Below are positions 21,437-35,317 of a DNA stretch of 64,000 bases, in pieces; the stretch's first letter is position 1; every line of letters starts with the position of its first letter. The position numbers and the translations under genes were made by a program. Below the pieces are notes generated by a model. That model made no database searches. It saw nothing but the letters and a program-made list of their open reading frames with translations, and was not told where the DNA came from. Source of the DNA: Inia geoffrensis (taxonomy: Eukaryota; Chordata; Mammalia; Artiodactyla; Iniidae); contig CM070899.1 in assembly GCA_036417435.1 (NCBI GenBank), positions 377,001 through 441,000 of the forward strand, in the 5' to 3' direction.

Positions 21437-22196
21437 TGTTGGGGTCCAGGGTAGGCCACCCCTAAATATGCCTCGAAGTGGCTTAAGACAGAGCCCACTA
21501 CAGGGACACACTGAATTTCCTCTCTGTCTCCCTGAAGCGAGAAACAAACCTCCCATGTGAAAGGTGCTCTCCCCCATTTACGTGTGGAAGTGAAACGGTC
21601 CTTCACCTCATGCTCTCCACCTGCCTTTTTTCTGTAGAAAAAATTTAGCCAAAGAATAAGTTTCATCAGAGAAGTGAGCAAATGCAGAAAGAAAGGAAAT
21701 GTCTCCAATAAGACTAAATAATAAGAGTTTGGTCATTAAGCAAGTAAAGGACCTTTAGTTCCTCCTCAAGGGCTATAGATAATATTCTTGTCCATGTCCC
21801 ATGAGGCGTCTTATAGATACTGAAACTCCAACCAGGAGGAAGAAGGTAACTCCATGATGACCAGACTGTAGCCATGTCATAACCTGCCAAAAGTGCAAGA
21901 ACTGACCTCAAGATATGGGAACAAACGGACCCTGGACCTGAAGATTAACTCTACTTAAAACAATCAAGATGAGGCTGATCAGACCACCACATGACCAATT
22001 GCAAGATGACTGTCACAGTTGACTCTGTCATTTCTGCCTGTAGCCCCTCCTTCCGCCTGTAAAAGCGCTTTCCCACAGGCTCTCAGTGCAGGGTGACGTC
22101 TGTAGAGAAGTCTGTCCCCCAACTCCGGGTGCAGGCAGCCAAAATAAAGCAAACTTTCCTTTCTAACAACTTTGCCTCTTTATTGGCTTTTCGGCA
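21437..22196 (+). mobile_element. Solo LTR of an endogenous retrovirus (unit B copy)
   Basis: Paralogue of 8623-9381, starting TGTTGGGGTCC, with AATAAA at 22143-22148. It was inherited through the tandem duplication and was not independently inserted. Confidence 0.6.
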
Positions 22197-22769
22197 CCAA
22201 TCTGCCGGACCCTGCTTTCCATTACAGAGGGACACTCTTATCACCAGGGATGGGGATTTCAGGACCGGAAGCTTCTATGAACAAACTTTGTTCTTTCTTT
22301 AATGCACTAGCCACCCCCAAACCCTGCTTAGGTTCTTCACTAATTGAGCACCAAAAGCATACATTTCCTCCTTCTAACAATTCCTCACAAATATTGCATC
22401 TTTGTCTAAAAATATAAAAGTTGCCTGCTTTGGTCACTTCTGGGTCCGTTTCTATGGCACGTCCATGCCTATGGTTAAAATGGTTTTCTTTTCTCCTGTT
22501 AATCTGTCTTTGTTAGTTTTATTATCAGTCCAGCCTCAGGAACTCAAGACGTGGCAGAGGAGCAGATTCCCCCCTGAGGAGTCCAAGTTGTCTTCTGTTC
22601 AGGCTCACGCTGTACAACCTCTTAGGAACCTCAGTCCTCACGACCACTGTCACTCTGCTGACATCACCTTGCCAGGTGTGTTCTTCTGGCATCTTTTTTC
22701 TGAATTTCCATCTCACCCGTCAATATTCCTTCAAACCGCTGTGACATTTCAGTGTCCATTGTCTGGATA

Positions 22770-23400
22770 TACACAGTTTATTACTCATTCCCTATGAAAG
22801 GACATCTTGGTCTTCTCCAAATTGTGGCAAATATGAATAAAGCTAAGTAAGCATCCTGTGCACGGTTTTCTCTGGACTAAAGTCTTACTATCTTTCAGAT
22901 ACGCACAAAGGAGCACTAGTGCTGAAACATAGACACGGGTGTGTTTACTTTTGCAGGAAGCCCCCACAATGTGTCCCAAGGTGCACCCCGCTCTGCATCC
23001 CCACAGCTGTGAACGGACCCCCTGCTGCTTCACATCCGGCAGGTGTTTAAGGTTCTCAGAGTCCCGAGCTGATCCACCCTTGGAAGTTTTCAGGGATATG
23101 TCCTTGTTCTGAATGGCACTTCCCTGTGACATTTGTTCTCCCACAGCCTTATTTGCAAACTCTTTGTCGTTATGGTCGGGTGTCTCTTAAGGATTTTAGC
23201 CCATTTTTTAATCCTTTTGTTTCTTTCTTATTGTTGAGTTTAAGACTTCTTGGTACAAATTAGATAACAACCAGATATACTAGATAAGTCTTTTGCAAAT
23301 GTTTTCTGCCAATCTCTAGCTTGCCTCTGGGTAAATTTGAAATGTTTCTTTTTGCTTCTCAATTATTAGTTGTTGTGTTTCTATTACAATGAAAAGTGAA
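22770..23400 (-). mobile_element. Old L1 (L1M-type) fragment, unit B copy
   Basis: Same remnant as 9950-10600, on the minus strand. Confidence 0.6.
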
Positions 23401-26335
23401 GTTAAACTTTCACTTCCTAAGCCATGGGAACTTTATGTGGGAACATTTCACAATACTCTCAAAGGCCTCTTTCAGATACTACAAGGATGGAATGGGTAAA
23501 CAGAGGGGGGACTTCTTCAGAGATGCTCCTCTGGAAACATAGAAATGTACCAAAGTACCCTCCTTCCTGTGTTGCTGGTGAGAACTGTGCTGCGTGTCCA
23601 CAGAGACACAGATCCTTGATGAGAGAGTGAGATTGCATCAGATAGAATGACCGTTTCCTAACAATAAATTTTACCCACGAGGTATCTGAGTTATTGAATG
23701 ATTGTAACTTGAATGATTCAATGGATTTAGCAATGGTTGAAAACAAAATCAATACCTTGTATGATTATTATTAATTTTAATTTATTTTGCCCCAGAGAAG
23801 AGTTTGACAATTACAATTTCAGTAACACATTTCCATTACTTTGACTTATACTTCTTAAATTTTAGGTACCTTGTTGTTTCATAATAAATGTTTCATTATA
23901 TCCCTCACATTTGAACCTGGATTCCAAGTGGATCTAGAAGGTGAAATGTGAGGACAGCGAATGTCTGTACATTCAGTAACATCTAAGACAACAAATCTAA
24001 CATCACACGAGGACGCTGCTCATTTCCAAGTATAACTCCTGTTTCTTCTTTGTTCAATGGTTCCAACACACATACTAAATGACCTAAGCCATCTGTCCTC
24101 AATGTTCCTGAAGCCCACACCTCATTCTGAGCTTATACTCTCAATATTTTCAAGGGGAAACACAGAGACCATCAGAAGGACCTGCCCACGTCGTCTCCAA
24201 GAACCCACCACCATCAGCCCTTCTCCCTCCTATCACGATGGTCAGGCCCTCTTGCTGTGACCATCACTGGTAACCTGCAGAGCAAGATGACTTACGTCTC
24301 CCCACTTCATTTCCCATCACCCCCTGGGCGTCTCTAATAGATATTCCCACAAGCATTATCATATGATCCAGGGTCCAGAAATAATTGCCTCCAATTTTCT
24401 CCACAAAAAAAATCAGTTTTTTAGTCCGGGTGACCTAACACATTTTTCTTAGGATTAAATAGACCCTAACAACACATCCCCGCCCACTGAAACATAAAGA
24501 CACCTGCTATATATCCTTCTATGTTAACATGAAGTTGGATGGATCTCCTCCAATCCACCAGCTCATGAAGGGCAGGTCAGATGCTGGGGCACCTGTACAA
24601 ATGCAGGCCCTGCTTCTACCTGCTGAATAATGGGCCCACCTAGTTCTAGGTTTCAGATGCCATCCCTTCCGCTCCCCTTTCCCACAGTGTATCAGCTCAA
24701 TTTTCAACTCCTGACAACAGGGTCCAGACTTGTCCTGTGATTCTTGCCCATATTACTGTGGTTGCCTCTCCTGTTATTGACATTGAAGCAGGCAGATTCT
24801 TTAGTATTCAATTTACTCTGCAAATGTTATTGGAAAAGCTAGAAGAAGTATAGTACACTCTTCATGAAATAGTATGCAGTAAATATACTCTCACAGGCAG
24901 CAGGCTCGACATTAGTCAGTGTACAGGTGAAATCACTGGACTGAGGGAGAGCTGACCTGCCCCAGACCCACAGTTGTGACCTCTCAGGGCAGGAGTGGAG
25001 CCAGGGCTACATGTAGAGAGTGTCAGTCAGAGATGGGGACTCACATTGGTCTTTCTGCTTCCCAGGAGAAGTAACATCACTGATGACGCTGAGGTCAACA
25101 TCCAACACCCCTGGCAACCCCACTATAAATTTCAGACAAACCATTACCATCGTGATCCCCAATTTACACCCTTGAAGACTGAAATACAGATGGTGAGGCC
25201 ACATCCTCAGTGCCCACAGCGAGATGCGATGGAGCTGTACTTTGCTCGCCAACACCACTTACTGATGTGACCTTAGGAACAGTCCCAGGACTCACTGACC
25301 CAGGGACTCTGGAGAGCCGCTCTCAGGTGGACTTTTCAAGGGAATCTGCTTCCTGAGGTGGGGGCTTTCCTCTGACCATGACACCTTCATACTCTTCAAG
25401 CCATTCACTGTGAAGGTTTACTTCCAAGAATCATGCATGTTCTCTCACCAGTGTGTCGGGAACTGTGTTCCCTGAGCTCCAATGTCACTGGCTATGACAG
25501 GGAGAGTTAGAAATGAACACTTCTAGAAGGAGTGAGTCTGTGCACTGTGACCAGGTCACCTGCCCAGCATGTTGGAGTCCAGAGGAGCTTCCAGGAGCTG
25601 TCTGTTCTTAGACCTTGCTAGCCCTGGGGATTCCTCAGTGTCCAACCACAAGGAAGCAGCCCTGAAGCTCGCGGTGTTCCTGCAGACACTCAGCTGTGCA
25701 CAGGAAACAGGCAGGTCAGGCTACTGGCCATGTCAGCAGTGCTGGGATCCATGACCATCTCAGCAAGAATGACCACCTTGTCCACAAAATACACGGTGTG
25801 TTTAGTTGTTATGAATAGATCCACCTCCAGAGCAACTCTTGATAATATTTAAGCATTCAGGTGAAGAAATGTTCACCCAAGTTTAGGGAAACACTAAATC
25901 TGTTATGAATTATGATATACATTAAATTTTATCTAACTTTTCCTGAATTCAATGTGATTATTACATGTATGATTTTTCTCCAATGTTTGCACATCTAGGA
26001 AATAAACATGAGCCACTCCAGAAAGGAAAAAAATAAGAGTTTGTGTCTGACACCTTGGAGGACCCTGAATGTGTGGTAGGTATTTATGTGAAATATATAC
26101 ATCCATGGGATTAAAGTCTATTCCCCAAATCTGCCGTTAATCCTTGAGCACAGCTGATTCCCTGACTCGCCCTTCAGCATCATTTCATTCCTGGACACAG
26201 AGTCACCCAGGCATCAGGAGGGGACCCCAGGCGGGGGCTGAGTTCTCTGAGGGCACAGTCAGCACCGTCCTCAGGTGGAGCCCCAGAGACTGGGACCTCC
26301 CTTCACTACTTTCCGATTTTTATAGACTGATCCCT
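23401..26335. other. Intergenic DNA of unit B, no gene seen
   Basis: Paralogue of 10601-13525. Frames open in one unit are generally broken in the other. No RSS or V exon recognised. Confidence 0.7.
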
Positions 26336-26340
26336 CCCAT

Positions 26341-26348
26341 ATGCAAAC
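26341..26348 (+). promoter_or_regulatory. Octamer-type element of IGHV promoter (unit B)
   Basis: ATGCAAAC, identical to the unit A variant, 109 bases upstream of the leader ATG at 26457. Confidence 0.7.
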
Positions 26349-26456
26349 ATCCCCTTATGTAACAAGGTAAAAACAAAGGACCAGTTCACTTAAATTCGGG
26401 TTTCTCCTCATGCTTGAAGAGACTTTCTGGGCTCCATGAATCTCATCCGCAAGAAG

Positions 26457-26890
26457 ATGAATCCACTGTGGTTCCTCCTCTTCCTGGTCTCAGCTCCCAG
26501 AGGTGAGTGTCTCCGGGATTCAGACATGAACACATGGGGCAGCTGCATCTGAGCCCATGAGTCACCGTGGTTCTCTCTGTCCACAGGTGTCCTGTCCCAG
26601 GTGCAGCTGCAGGAGTCGGGACCCAGCCTGGTGAAGCCCTCACAGACCCTCTCCCTCACCTGCACTGTCTCTGGATTCTCATTAAGCAGCTATGGTGTAG
26701 CCTGGGTCCGCCAGTCTCCAGGAAAGGGGCTGGAGTGGGTTGGGGGGATATATACTGGTGGAAGCACAGGCTATAACCCAACTCTTAAGTCCCGGCTCAG
26801 CATCACCAGGGACACCTCCAAGAGCCAAGTCTACTTATCGCTGAGCAGCCTGACAACTGAGGACACAGCTGTGTATTACTGTGGGAGAGA
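26457..26890 (+). CDS. IGHV: Immunoglobulin heavy variable gene, clan II (IGHV4-like), intact, copy B
   Basis: Exon 1 (26457-26502) encodes the same leader as copy A. The donor is GTGAGT at 26503 and exon 2 begins at 26587, with mature V starting at CAG 26598. The conserved Cys, Trp and Cys are present, and the frame is open to the RSS, ending YYCGR. Outside CDR2 it differs from copy A at very few bases (one residue is WVRQSPGK instead of WVRQAPGK). Within CDR2 it reads IYTGGST against MGYSGGT, a cluster of about a dozen base changes in 33. It has the same upstream in-frame ATG, 21 bases before the chosen start. It should be functional. Subgroup and leader resemble bovine IGHV1. Confidence 0.95.
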
Positions 26891-26929
26891 CACAGTGAGG
26901 GGAAGTTAGTGTGAGCCCAGACACAAACC
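26891..26929 (+). other. V-RSS with 23-bp spacer (copy B)
   Basis: Heptamer CACAGTG at 26891-26897, 23-base spacer, nonamer ACACAAACC at 26921-26929. Identical in heptamer and nonamer to copy A, with one spacer change (TTAGTG for TCAGTG). Confidence 0.95.
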
Positions 26930-26950
26930 TCCCTGCACGGAGGCCCGTAA

Positions 26951-26964
26951 CCACCAGGGGGCAC
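26951..26964 (+). promoter_or_regulatory. CTCF-like motif next to V-RSS (copy B)
   Basis: CCACCAGGGGGCAC, 21 bases past the nonamer and in the same orientation as copy A. Confidence 0.6.
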
Positions 26965-28424
26965 ACAGGACCCAACAAGTACAGGGCTGAGACCTGCAGC
27001 ACGTGCATATAGAGGCTGGGTGGGAATTCTTGTTGGAACTGTGCTTTCCTCTTCCTGCTCAGGACTTCCACCAAACACCCTCTTTTGTATCCTACTATTT
27101 CATTGTTGCGGTTTATGTTGTGTTTAGAAAATTTTGTGTGCATGTACATATTTGCTTAATTTTTATTTTTATTATAGTCATATATATATATATATGCCCA
27201 CACACATATAGTACTCAGGAATTAAGGTTGTTTTTCCTTTCTTTATTTTCTTTTTCACAAAGGAGCTCAATACAACCCTGAGGCTCACCATTGTACTCCA
27301 TTTGAGTCTCATGTTCGTGAAACTGGTAAATATCCGGAGAATGCACAAGAGATTTTTAACCATTAGTAGTTTTTGTTTCCTTTTTGTACATGTGGAAGAA
27401 AGACACACCCTCCTGCTTCATTCAACCCACACAAACAGCTTGATTTCTGCAGCATGCAGTGTTACAGACTCTAGTGCCAGAGCGCCCCAATTCTGCATAT
27501 GCAATGATCCTCATTATTCACAGATCACATATTTTCAAATTCAGCTACTTGCCAGCTTTTATGAGCACCCCAAAATAAACACTGTCACTTTGTGGTCACT
27601 TACGGACATTTACAATGTGGCCAGTTCTCTCACTCACCCAGCACACCCACACATTCCCATCTGAGGTCCATCAAGGAGATACTCTCTTTTCTTCTTCTAA
27701 CTCCCGTCATGTAAATGAGCAATTTCTGGGGTCAACATAGGGCTTTGCTCACATGTCTGTGATTCTTGGCAATTGTTTAAAGTGGGCCCATGCACAGTGC
27801 TGAAGAACAGTCTAGTGTCCCTGCACTCAAATGGCTGTGCGTGGACCTAGGAGAAAATGTACATGACAGATCAGCTTCATTCAGGCATGATTATATGGCC
27901 ATGGGCTGTGCGATTGATATTCATGTTTCCAATAAAAATCTCAACCATAACAAGAAGACAAAACTGACTGTTGCATATTTAATGCAGCTTTTGAAACTTG
28001 GCTTAATTCCAAATACATCATTGCAGGTGGGGGCTTATGGCCAAGAATAGGGTGGGGTGGAGTAGATTGGAAAATACTAACAGAGGAAATACAGGCTAAG
28101 GGAGACCTTAAGCTGTATTTACATAAACTCACAAGGATTCTTGCTAAAGGGTGACCAGGGTGATCATATAACATGTGGATGATAGGGGGGTTGAAGGATT
28201 TGATTAAATACTGAGGGTGATCAGAGTTCAAGGGTCGGGGGTTCTCATTATTATCACTTAGCAGGGCTCTTGACAAAACCTGCTCCTGCAAATATAAACA
28301 CAGAAGCCCACAGGTCATGACTCGTCGAGAAGAGAATTACAAGGACCCTGTTGGCTAATGTGTGGTCAAGGGTCTATGTTACACTTAAGAAGAGAAATAT
28401 TGAACACAAAGAAATCAGGGATTC

Positions 28425-28650
28425 ACACACGCACACGAGAGAGAGCGAGAGAGAGAGAGAGAACACCATCTGAGGATTCAGTGAGAAGAGGTCCACCTGC
28501 AAGCAAAGGACAAAGGCCTGAGAAGGACCCAAACCTGCTGACGCCGTGACCTTAGACTTCTAGCCTCCAGGCCTGAGAGGAATCCATTTCTGTTGTTTAA
28601 GCTGCACAAACTGTTTCTATGTAATGACCACACTAGCTGATTATACACAG
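28425..28650 (+). mobile_element. MLT1-like (MaLR) LTR fragment, unit B
   Basis: Paralogue of 15640-15850, with an expanded GA repeat at about 28436-28462 near its left end. Confidence 0.6.
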
Positions 28651-29165
28651 GTGTTACAGAAGCAGATAGACATATATGGAAATGTAAGTATCATATTGGA
28701 AAAGAAACATCACCCATCCTCCAGGGGCGACTTGATGATCATCCCCCAAAAGACATATAAGTGTCCACTGTAACATTCTTTAGAATTCATAACAGAGTGC
28801 GGAATGATTGCTGGATAAATTGTCAGAAATATTTCCTCATGAGACCTTTATTTGAAATTTAGGTCACTATCTACTCTTCTTAGTTGTCCAGTTTTTAGTT
28901 GTTTAATGACATGAGTGGTTCTCGTGTTGAACTTCAAATCTACTCCCAGCTTCAGATGGATTTCCAAGTTCTTTCAGTGCACAGAATCTCCCCAGTCCTG
29001 TTGGATGCAATACCTCCCACTGGAATAGCATGAGTGATGTTTATATTTGGAATTTGATGCCCATATAACACTGGAGTCATTTTCTCCCCTAGAGGACATT
29101 TGGAAATATCTGGACACGGGTTGGGCTGTAACGTGTGGGCTGTGCTGTCAGTACCTAGTTACCTA

Positions 29166-29655
29166 GCGGGTAGAGTCTATCCCTTCTGACACACATCTTA
29201 CAACGCACATGACATTATGAGCCACGTGCAAGTCCCCAGTAAAAATGGAGAGAATAACTCTTTTATCAAGGGAAAAGTGGAGTCAAAAGGGCTATAGAGA
29301 ACTGAGTCCATGGTTTCTCTTTGGCTGAGTTCTTGCCAGAAAATTAGAGGTAAACTTTCTTCTTGTTGTTGGATTCTGAGATCGTCAAAGGGCATGAGAA
29401 CCTCCCTTCTGTTAACCCAATTTTATTTGAGTTTTCTCTTCATTATTATTATTGTTGTTGTCATTGTTTTTATTTTACTTTTTCCACATTTTTTACAACT
29501 ATCTTCTGATTTTAATCGGAGTTAAATGTTGGAATAGACAATAACATTTGGATCCAATTAAATATAATTTTACCATTTTCTCCCTATGACTTGTTATAAT
29601 TATCCCATCATGAGGTAATGAATGTTATTGCCGAGAAAAGCTTATTTTTTACTTT
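29166..29655. other. Unassigned DNA right of unit B
   Basis: AT-rich sequence between the end of the tandem duplication and the old L1 pair. No gene recognised. Confidence 0.5.
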
Positions 29656-30620
29656 CTAAATTTTATTGTTTTAATTAATTTATTTTTATTGAAGAATATT
29701 TGATTTATAATGGGTTAATTTCAGGTGTACAGCAAACTGATTCAGATATATATATATATATATATTATTTTTCAGATACTCGTCCCATATAACTTATTAC
29801 AAAATATTGAGAATGGTACCCTGTGATATATAGTAGACCCTTGTTGATTATCTATTTTATGAATAATAGTGTGTTTATGTTAATCCCAAGTTCCTAATTT
29901 ATCCCTCCCTCTCACTTTTCCCCTTTTGTAGCCATGAATTTTATTTTGAAGTCTCTGAGTCTGTGTCTGTTTTATAAATAAGTTCATTTATATAATTTTT
30001 TTAGAATCCATATATAAGTGATTTCACATGTTATTTGTCTTTCTTCATCTGACTTACTAACCCTAGTATAATCATCTCTAAGTCTATCCATGTTGCTGCA
30101 AATGGCATTATTTCATTCTTTTTTTTTTAATGTCTGAGTAATATTCCATTGTAGGTATGCACCATATCTTCTTTATCCATTCATCTGTCAATGGACATTT
30201 AGGTTGCTTCTGTGTCCTGGATATTGTAAATATACTGCTGCAATAAAAATTGGGGTGCATGTATCTTTTCAAATTATAGTTTACTCTGTGTATATTCACA
30301 GGAGTGGGATTGCTGGATCATATGGTAGCTCTATTTTTACTTCTTTAAGGAACGTATATACTGTCCACCACAGTAACTGTAGCTATTTACATTCCCACTA
30401 ACAGTGTAGGAGGGTTCCTTTTCTACACACCACCTGCAGCATTTATTATTTGTAGCCATTTTGATGATAGCTATTCTAACTGGTCTGAAGTGATGCCTCA
30501 TTGTAGTTTTGATTTGCATTTCTCCAATAATTAGCAATGCTGAGCATTATTTCATGTGCATTTTGGTCATCTGTATATCTTCTTTGGAGAAATGTCTATT
30601 AAGTTTTCTGCCCATTTTTT

Positions 30621-30854
30621 TTAACATCTTTATTGGGGTATAATTGCTTTACAATGGTGTGTCAGTTTCTACTTTATAACAAAGTGAATCAGTTATCCAT
30701 ATACACACGTTTGCATATTTCTTCCCTCTTGCGTCTCCCTCCCTCCCTCCTTCCCTATCCCACCCCTCCAGGCGGTCACAAAGCACCGAGCCGATATCCC
30801 TGTGCCAAGCGGCTGCTTCCCACTAGCTATCTACCTTGCTTTTGTTAGTATATA
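30621..30854 (-). mobile_element. Nested young L1 3' end fragment, minus strand
   Basis: Only the last roughly 230 bases of the young L1 family (AACATCTTTATTGGGGTATAA to TTGTTAGTATA). It is flanked by a perfect 15-base duplication TTCTGCCCATTTTTT at 30606-30620 and 30855-30869. The host L1 reads straight across when it is removed. Confidence 0.92.
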
Positions 30855-32286
30855 TTCTGCCCATTTTTTGATTGTATTGTTTGTTTTTCTGATATTGAGC
30901 CTTATGATCTCTTTGTATACTTTGGAGATTAATCCCTTGGTTGTTGCATTGTTTGCAAATATTTTCTTCCATTCAGTAGGTTTTCTTTTTTTTTTCTTTC
31001 AATTTCCTTTGCTGTGCAAAAGCTTTTAACTTTAATTAGGTCCCAATTGTTTATTTTTGGTTTTATTTCCATTACTCTAGGAGACAAATGCAAAAAGATA
31101 TGGCAGTTATGTCAAAGGATGTCTGCCAATGTTTTCCTCTAAGAGTTTCATAGTATCCATTTATACAATGGATACTGTAAAACTCTTAGTTAGTATCCAT
31201 TTATATATATTTATAGTACACATTTAGATATTTAATCCCTTTTGAGTTTGTTTTTGTGTATCGTGTTAGAGAATGTTCTAATTTCTTTCTTTTACATGAA
31301 GCTGCCAATTTCACATCACCACTTATTGAAGAGACTGTCTTTTCTCCATTGTATATTCTTGCTTCCTTTGTCGTTGATTAATTGACCATATGTGTGTGGG
31401 TTTATCTCTGGACTTTTTATCCTGTTTCATTGAACTATATTTCTGTTGTTGTGTCAGTACCACACTGTTTTGATGACTATAGTTCTGTAGTATAACCTAA
31501 AGCTAGGGAGCCTGATTCCTCCAGCTCCAATTATCTTTCTCAATATTTCTTTGGCTATTTGGGGTCTTTTGTGGTCCCATAGAAATTTTGTTTTAATTTC
31601 TTCTGGTTCTTTGATAAATGTTAGTGGTAATCTGATTGGGATTGCATTTAATCTGTAGATTATGTTGGGTAGTATCCTCATTTGACAATATTGATTGTTC
31701 CAATCAAAGAACATAGTATACCTTTCCATCTGTTTGTGTCATCTTTGATTTCTTTCATCACCATCTTATAAATTTCAGAGTACAGATCTTTTCCCTCCTT
31801 AGGTAGGTTTATTCCTAGGTGTTTTATTTTTTTTTCATACCATAGTAAACGGAATTGTTTCCTTAATTTCCCTTTCTGATCTTTGTTTTTAATGGTTAGA
31901 AATGTAACAGATTTCTGTGTATTAATTTAGTATCCTGCAACTTTATCAAATTCATTGAGAGTTCTAGTAGTTTTCTGGTATCATCTTTAGGATTTTCTAT
32001 GTATAGTATCCTGTCATCTGAAAACAGTGGCAGTTTTACTTCTTCTCCAATTTGGATTTTTTTATTTCTTTTTCTTCTCTGATTGCCATGGCTAGGACCT
32101 CCAAAACTATGTTGAATAAGAGTGGTGAGAGTGGTCATTCTTGTCTTTTGCCTGGTCTTAGTGGAAATGCTCTCAGTTTTTCACCATTGAGAATGATGTT
32201 TGCCGTGGGTTTGTCATATATGGCCTTTATTATGTTGAGGTAAATTGCCCATTTTCTGGAGTGTTTTTATCATAAATGGGTGTTGA

Positions 32287-32694
32287 CATATACATGGAAT
32301 CTAAAAAAAAAAAAAAAAATGGTCATGAAGAACTTAAGGGCAAGACGGGAATAAAGACACAGACCTGCCAGAGAATGACTTGAGGATATGGGGAGGGGGA
32401 AGGGTAAGCTAGGACAAAGTGAGAGGGTGGCATGGACATATATACACTACCAAACGTAAAATAGATAGCTAGTGGGAAGCAGCCGCATAGCACAGGGAGA
32501 TCAGCTCGGTGTTTTGTGACCACCTAGAGGGGTGGGATAGGGAGGGTGGGAGGGAGGGAGACACAAGAGGGAAGAGATATGGGGACATAAGTATATGTAT
32601 AACTGATTCACTTTGCTATACAGCAGAAACTAACACACCATTGTAAAGCAATTATATTCCAATAAATATGTTTAAATAAATAAATAACTAAATA
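32287..32694 (+). mobile_element. Nested young L1 3' end fragment, plus strand
   Basis: The last roughly 400 bases of a young-type L1, ending in an AAATAAATAAATAAC-type tail. It is flanked by a perfect 13-base duplication AAATGGGTGTTGA at 32274-32286 and 32695-32707. It sits in the RT region of the older minus-strand L1. Confidence 0.92.
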
Positions 32695-33628
32695 AAATGG
32701 GTGTTGAATTTTGTCAAAAGCTTTCTCTGCATTGATTGAGATGATCATATGGTTTTTATTCCTTAATTTGTTAATATGGTGCATCACATTGATTGATTTG
32801 TGTGTATTGAAGAATACTTGCATTCCTGTGACAAACCCCACTTGATCATGGTGTATGATTCTTTTAGTGTGTTGATGGATTCTGTTTGCTAGTATTCTGT
32901 TGAGGATTTTTGCATCTATGTTCATCAGTGATATTCGTCTGTAATTTTCTTTTTTTGTGATATTTTTGTATGGCTTTGGTATCAGGGTGATGGTGGCCTC
33001 ACAGAACCAATTTGGAAGTGTTCCTCCCTCTGCTATATTTTGGAAGAGTTTGAGAAGGATAGGTGTTAGCTCTTCTCAAAATGTTTGATAGAGTTTGCCT
33101 GTGCAGCCATCTTGTCCTGGAATTTTGTTTGTTGGAAGATTTTTAATTACAGTTTCATTACTTGTGTTAGGTCTGTTTATATTTTCTAATTTTTCAGGTC
33201 AGTCTTGGAAAATTGTACCTTTTCAAGAATTTGTCCATTTCTTCATGGTTGTCAAGTTTATTAGCATATAGTTGCTTGTAGCAGTCTCTTATAGTCCTTT
33301 TTGTTTCTGTGCAGTCTGTTGTGATTTCTCCTGTCTCATTTCTAATTTTATTGATTTGTGTCTTCTCGCTTTTTTTCTTGATGAGTCTGGCTAAATATTT
33401 ATCAATTTTGTTTATCTCCTCAAAGAACCAACTTTTAGTTTCACTGATCTATGCTATTGTTTTCTTCATCTGTATTGCACATATTTCTGCTCTGATATTT
33501 ATTATTTCTTTCCTTCTACTTACTTTGGTTTTCTTTGTTCTTTTTTCTTTAATTGCATTAAGTGCAAAGTTAGGTTGTTTACTTGAGATTTCTCTTGTTT
33601 CTTGAGGTAAGATTGTATTGCTATAAAC

Positions 33629-35260
33629 TGATGAAAGAAATCAAAGACGACACAAACAGATGGAGAGATATATCATGTTCTTGGACTGGAAGAATCAATA
33701 TTGTCAAAATGACTATACTACCCCAAGCAATCTACAGATTTAATGTAATCTCTATTAAATTACTGAGGGCATTTTTCAGAAATTAGAACAAAACATTTTA
33801 CAATTGGTATGGAAACACAAAAGACTCTGAATAGCCAAAGCAATCTTTAGAAACAAAAATGGAGCCAGAAGAATTAGCTTCCTGACTTCAGACTATATTA
33901 CAAAGCTACAATCATCAAAACGGTATGGTACTGAGCACAAAAACAGAAATATAGATAAATGGAACAGGATAGAAAGCCCAGAGATAAACCCTCGCACCTA
34001 TGGACAACTAATCTATGACAAAGTAGACAAGAATATACAGTGGAGAAAAGACAGTCTTTTCAATAAGTGGTGTTGGGAAAACTGGACAGCTACAGGCAAA
34101 AGAATGAAAGTGGAACACTCCCTAACACTATATACAATAATAAACTCAAAATGGATCAAAGGCCTAAATGTCAGGCCGGATACTATCAAACTCTTAGAGG
34201 AAAACATAGGCAGAACACACTTTGACATAAATCACAGCAAGATATTTTTTGATCCACGTCCTAGAGTAATGAAAATTAAACAAAAATAAGCAAATGGGAC
34301 CTCTTTAAACTTAAAAGATTTTGCACAACAAAGGAAACCATGAAAGAAATGAAAAGACAACCCAAAGAATGGGTTGAGAAAATATTTGCAAATGCAGCAC
34401 CCGACAAGGAATTCATCTCCAAAATATTCAAACAGCTTGTACACCTCAATAACAACAACAAAAAAATGCTCAACATCATTAATTATTAGAGAAATGCAGA
34501 TCAAATCTACAATGAGTTATCACCTAACAAAGGTCAGGATGGCCGTCTTCGCAAATCTACAAACAATAAAGGCTGGAGAGGGTGTGAAGAAAAGGGAACC
34601 CTCTTACACTCTTGGTGGGAATGTAAATTGATACAGTGACTAAGGAGAACAGGATGGGGGTTCCTTAAAGAACGAAAAATAGAATTACCATATGACCCAA
34701 CAATCCCAGTCCTAGGCATACACTCAGAGAAAACCATAACTCAGAAAGATACATGCTCCCCAATATTCATTGCAGCACTATTTACAATAGCCGGGACATG
34801 GAAGCCACCTAAATGTCCATCAACAGAAGAATGGATAAAGAAGATGCGGTACATATATACAATGGAATATTGCTCAGCCCTATAAAGGAACAAAATAATG
34901 CCATTTGCAGCAACATGGGTGGACATAGAGATTGTCATACTAAGTGAAGTAAGTCAGACAGAGAAAGCCAAGTATCACATGAAATCACTTATATGTGGAA
35001 TCTAAAAAAACAAAACAGGGTACATATAAATTTATTTACAAAACAAAAGCAGAATCATGGATGTAGTAACAAATTTATGGTTACCAGGGATTAAGTGAGG
35101 GAGGGATAAATTGTGAGATTGGGATTAACATATACACACTACTATATATAAAATAGATAACTAATATGAACCTGATGTATAGCACAGGAAACTCTACTCA
35201 ATAGTCTGTAATGGCCTATATGGGAAAAGAATCAAAAAAGAAAGAAAGAAAAAAAGAGTG

Positions 35261-35317
<57 letters not shown>

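Larger units (their letters stand above)
20457..29165. repeat. Tandem unit B (paralogue of 1-540 plus 8166-16480)
   Basis: Collinear with unit A over its whole length but without L1 no. 1. It begins about 85 bases after the IGHV3 nonamer and fades at about 29165. It contains one V gene, a solo LTR, an old L1 piece and an MLT1-like piece. Scattered substitutions show the duplication is not very recent. Confidence 0.88.
29660..33628 (-). mobile_element. Older L1, 5'-truncated, minus strand
   Basis: Runs from a 3' end near 29660-29700 through an AT-rich 3' UTR (TA repeat at about 29747-29765) and ORF2 in reverse. It covers the C-terminal domain (30108-30299) and RT, including the LFSDDRILYIEN remnant of the FADD box near 32010, and ends at 33628 in the linker between the endonuclease and RT domains. 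Many stops and frameshifts make it inactive. It is older than L1 nos. 1 and 2. Two younger L1 tails are nested in it (30621-30854 and 32287-32694). Confidence 0.85.

Noticed and set aside
28436..28462. GA-repeat as a possible CRISPR-like or regulatory array
   Set aside because: A simple dinucleotide microsatellite inside an MLT1-like fragment, with no spacers.
33583..33786. L1 inversion by twin priming at 33628
   Set aside because: Both arms contain the L1 3' end, which twin priming would not give. Reported instead as a head-to-head pair.
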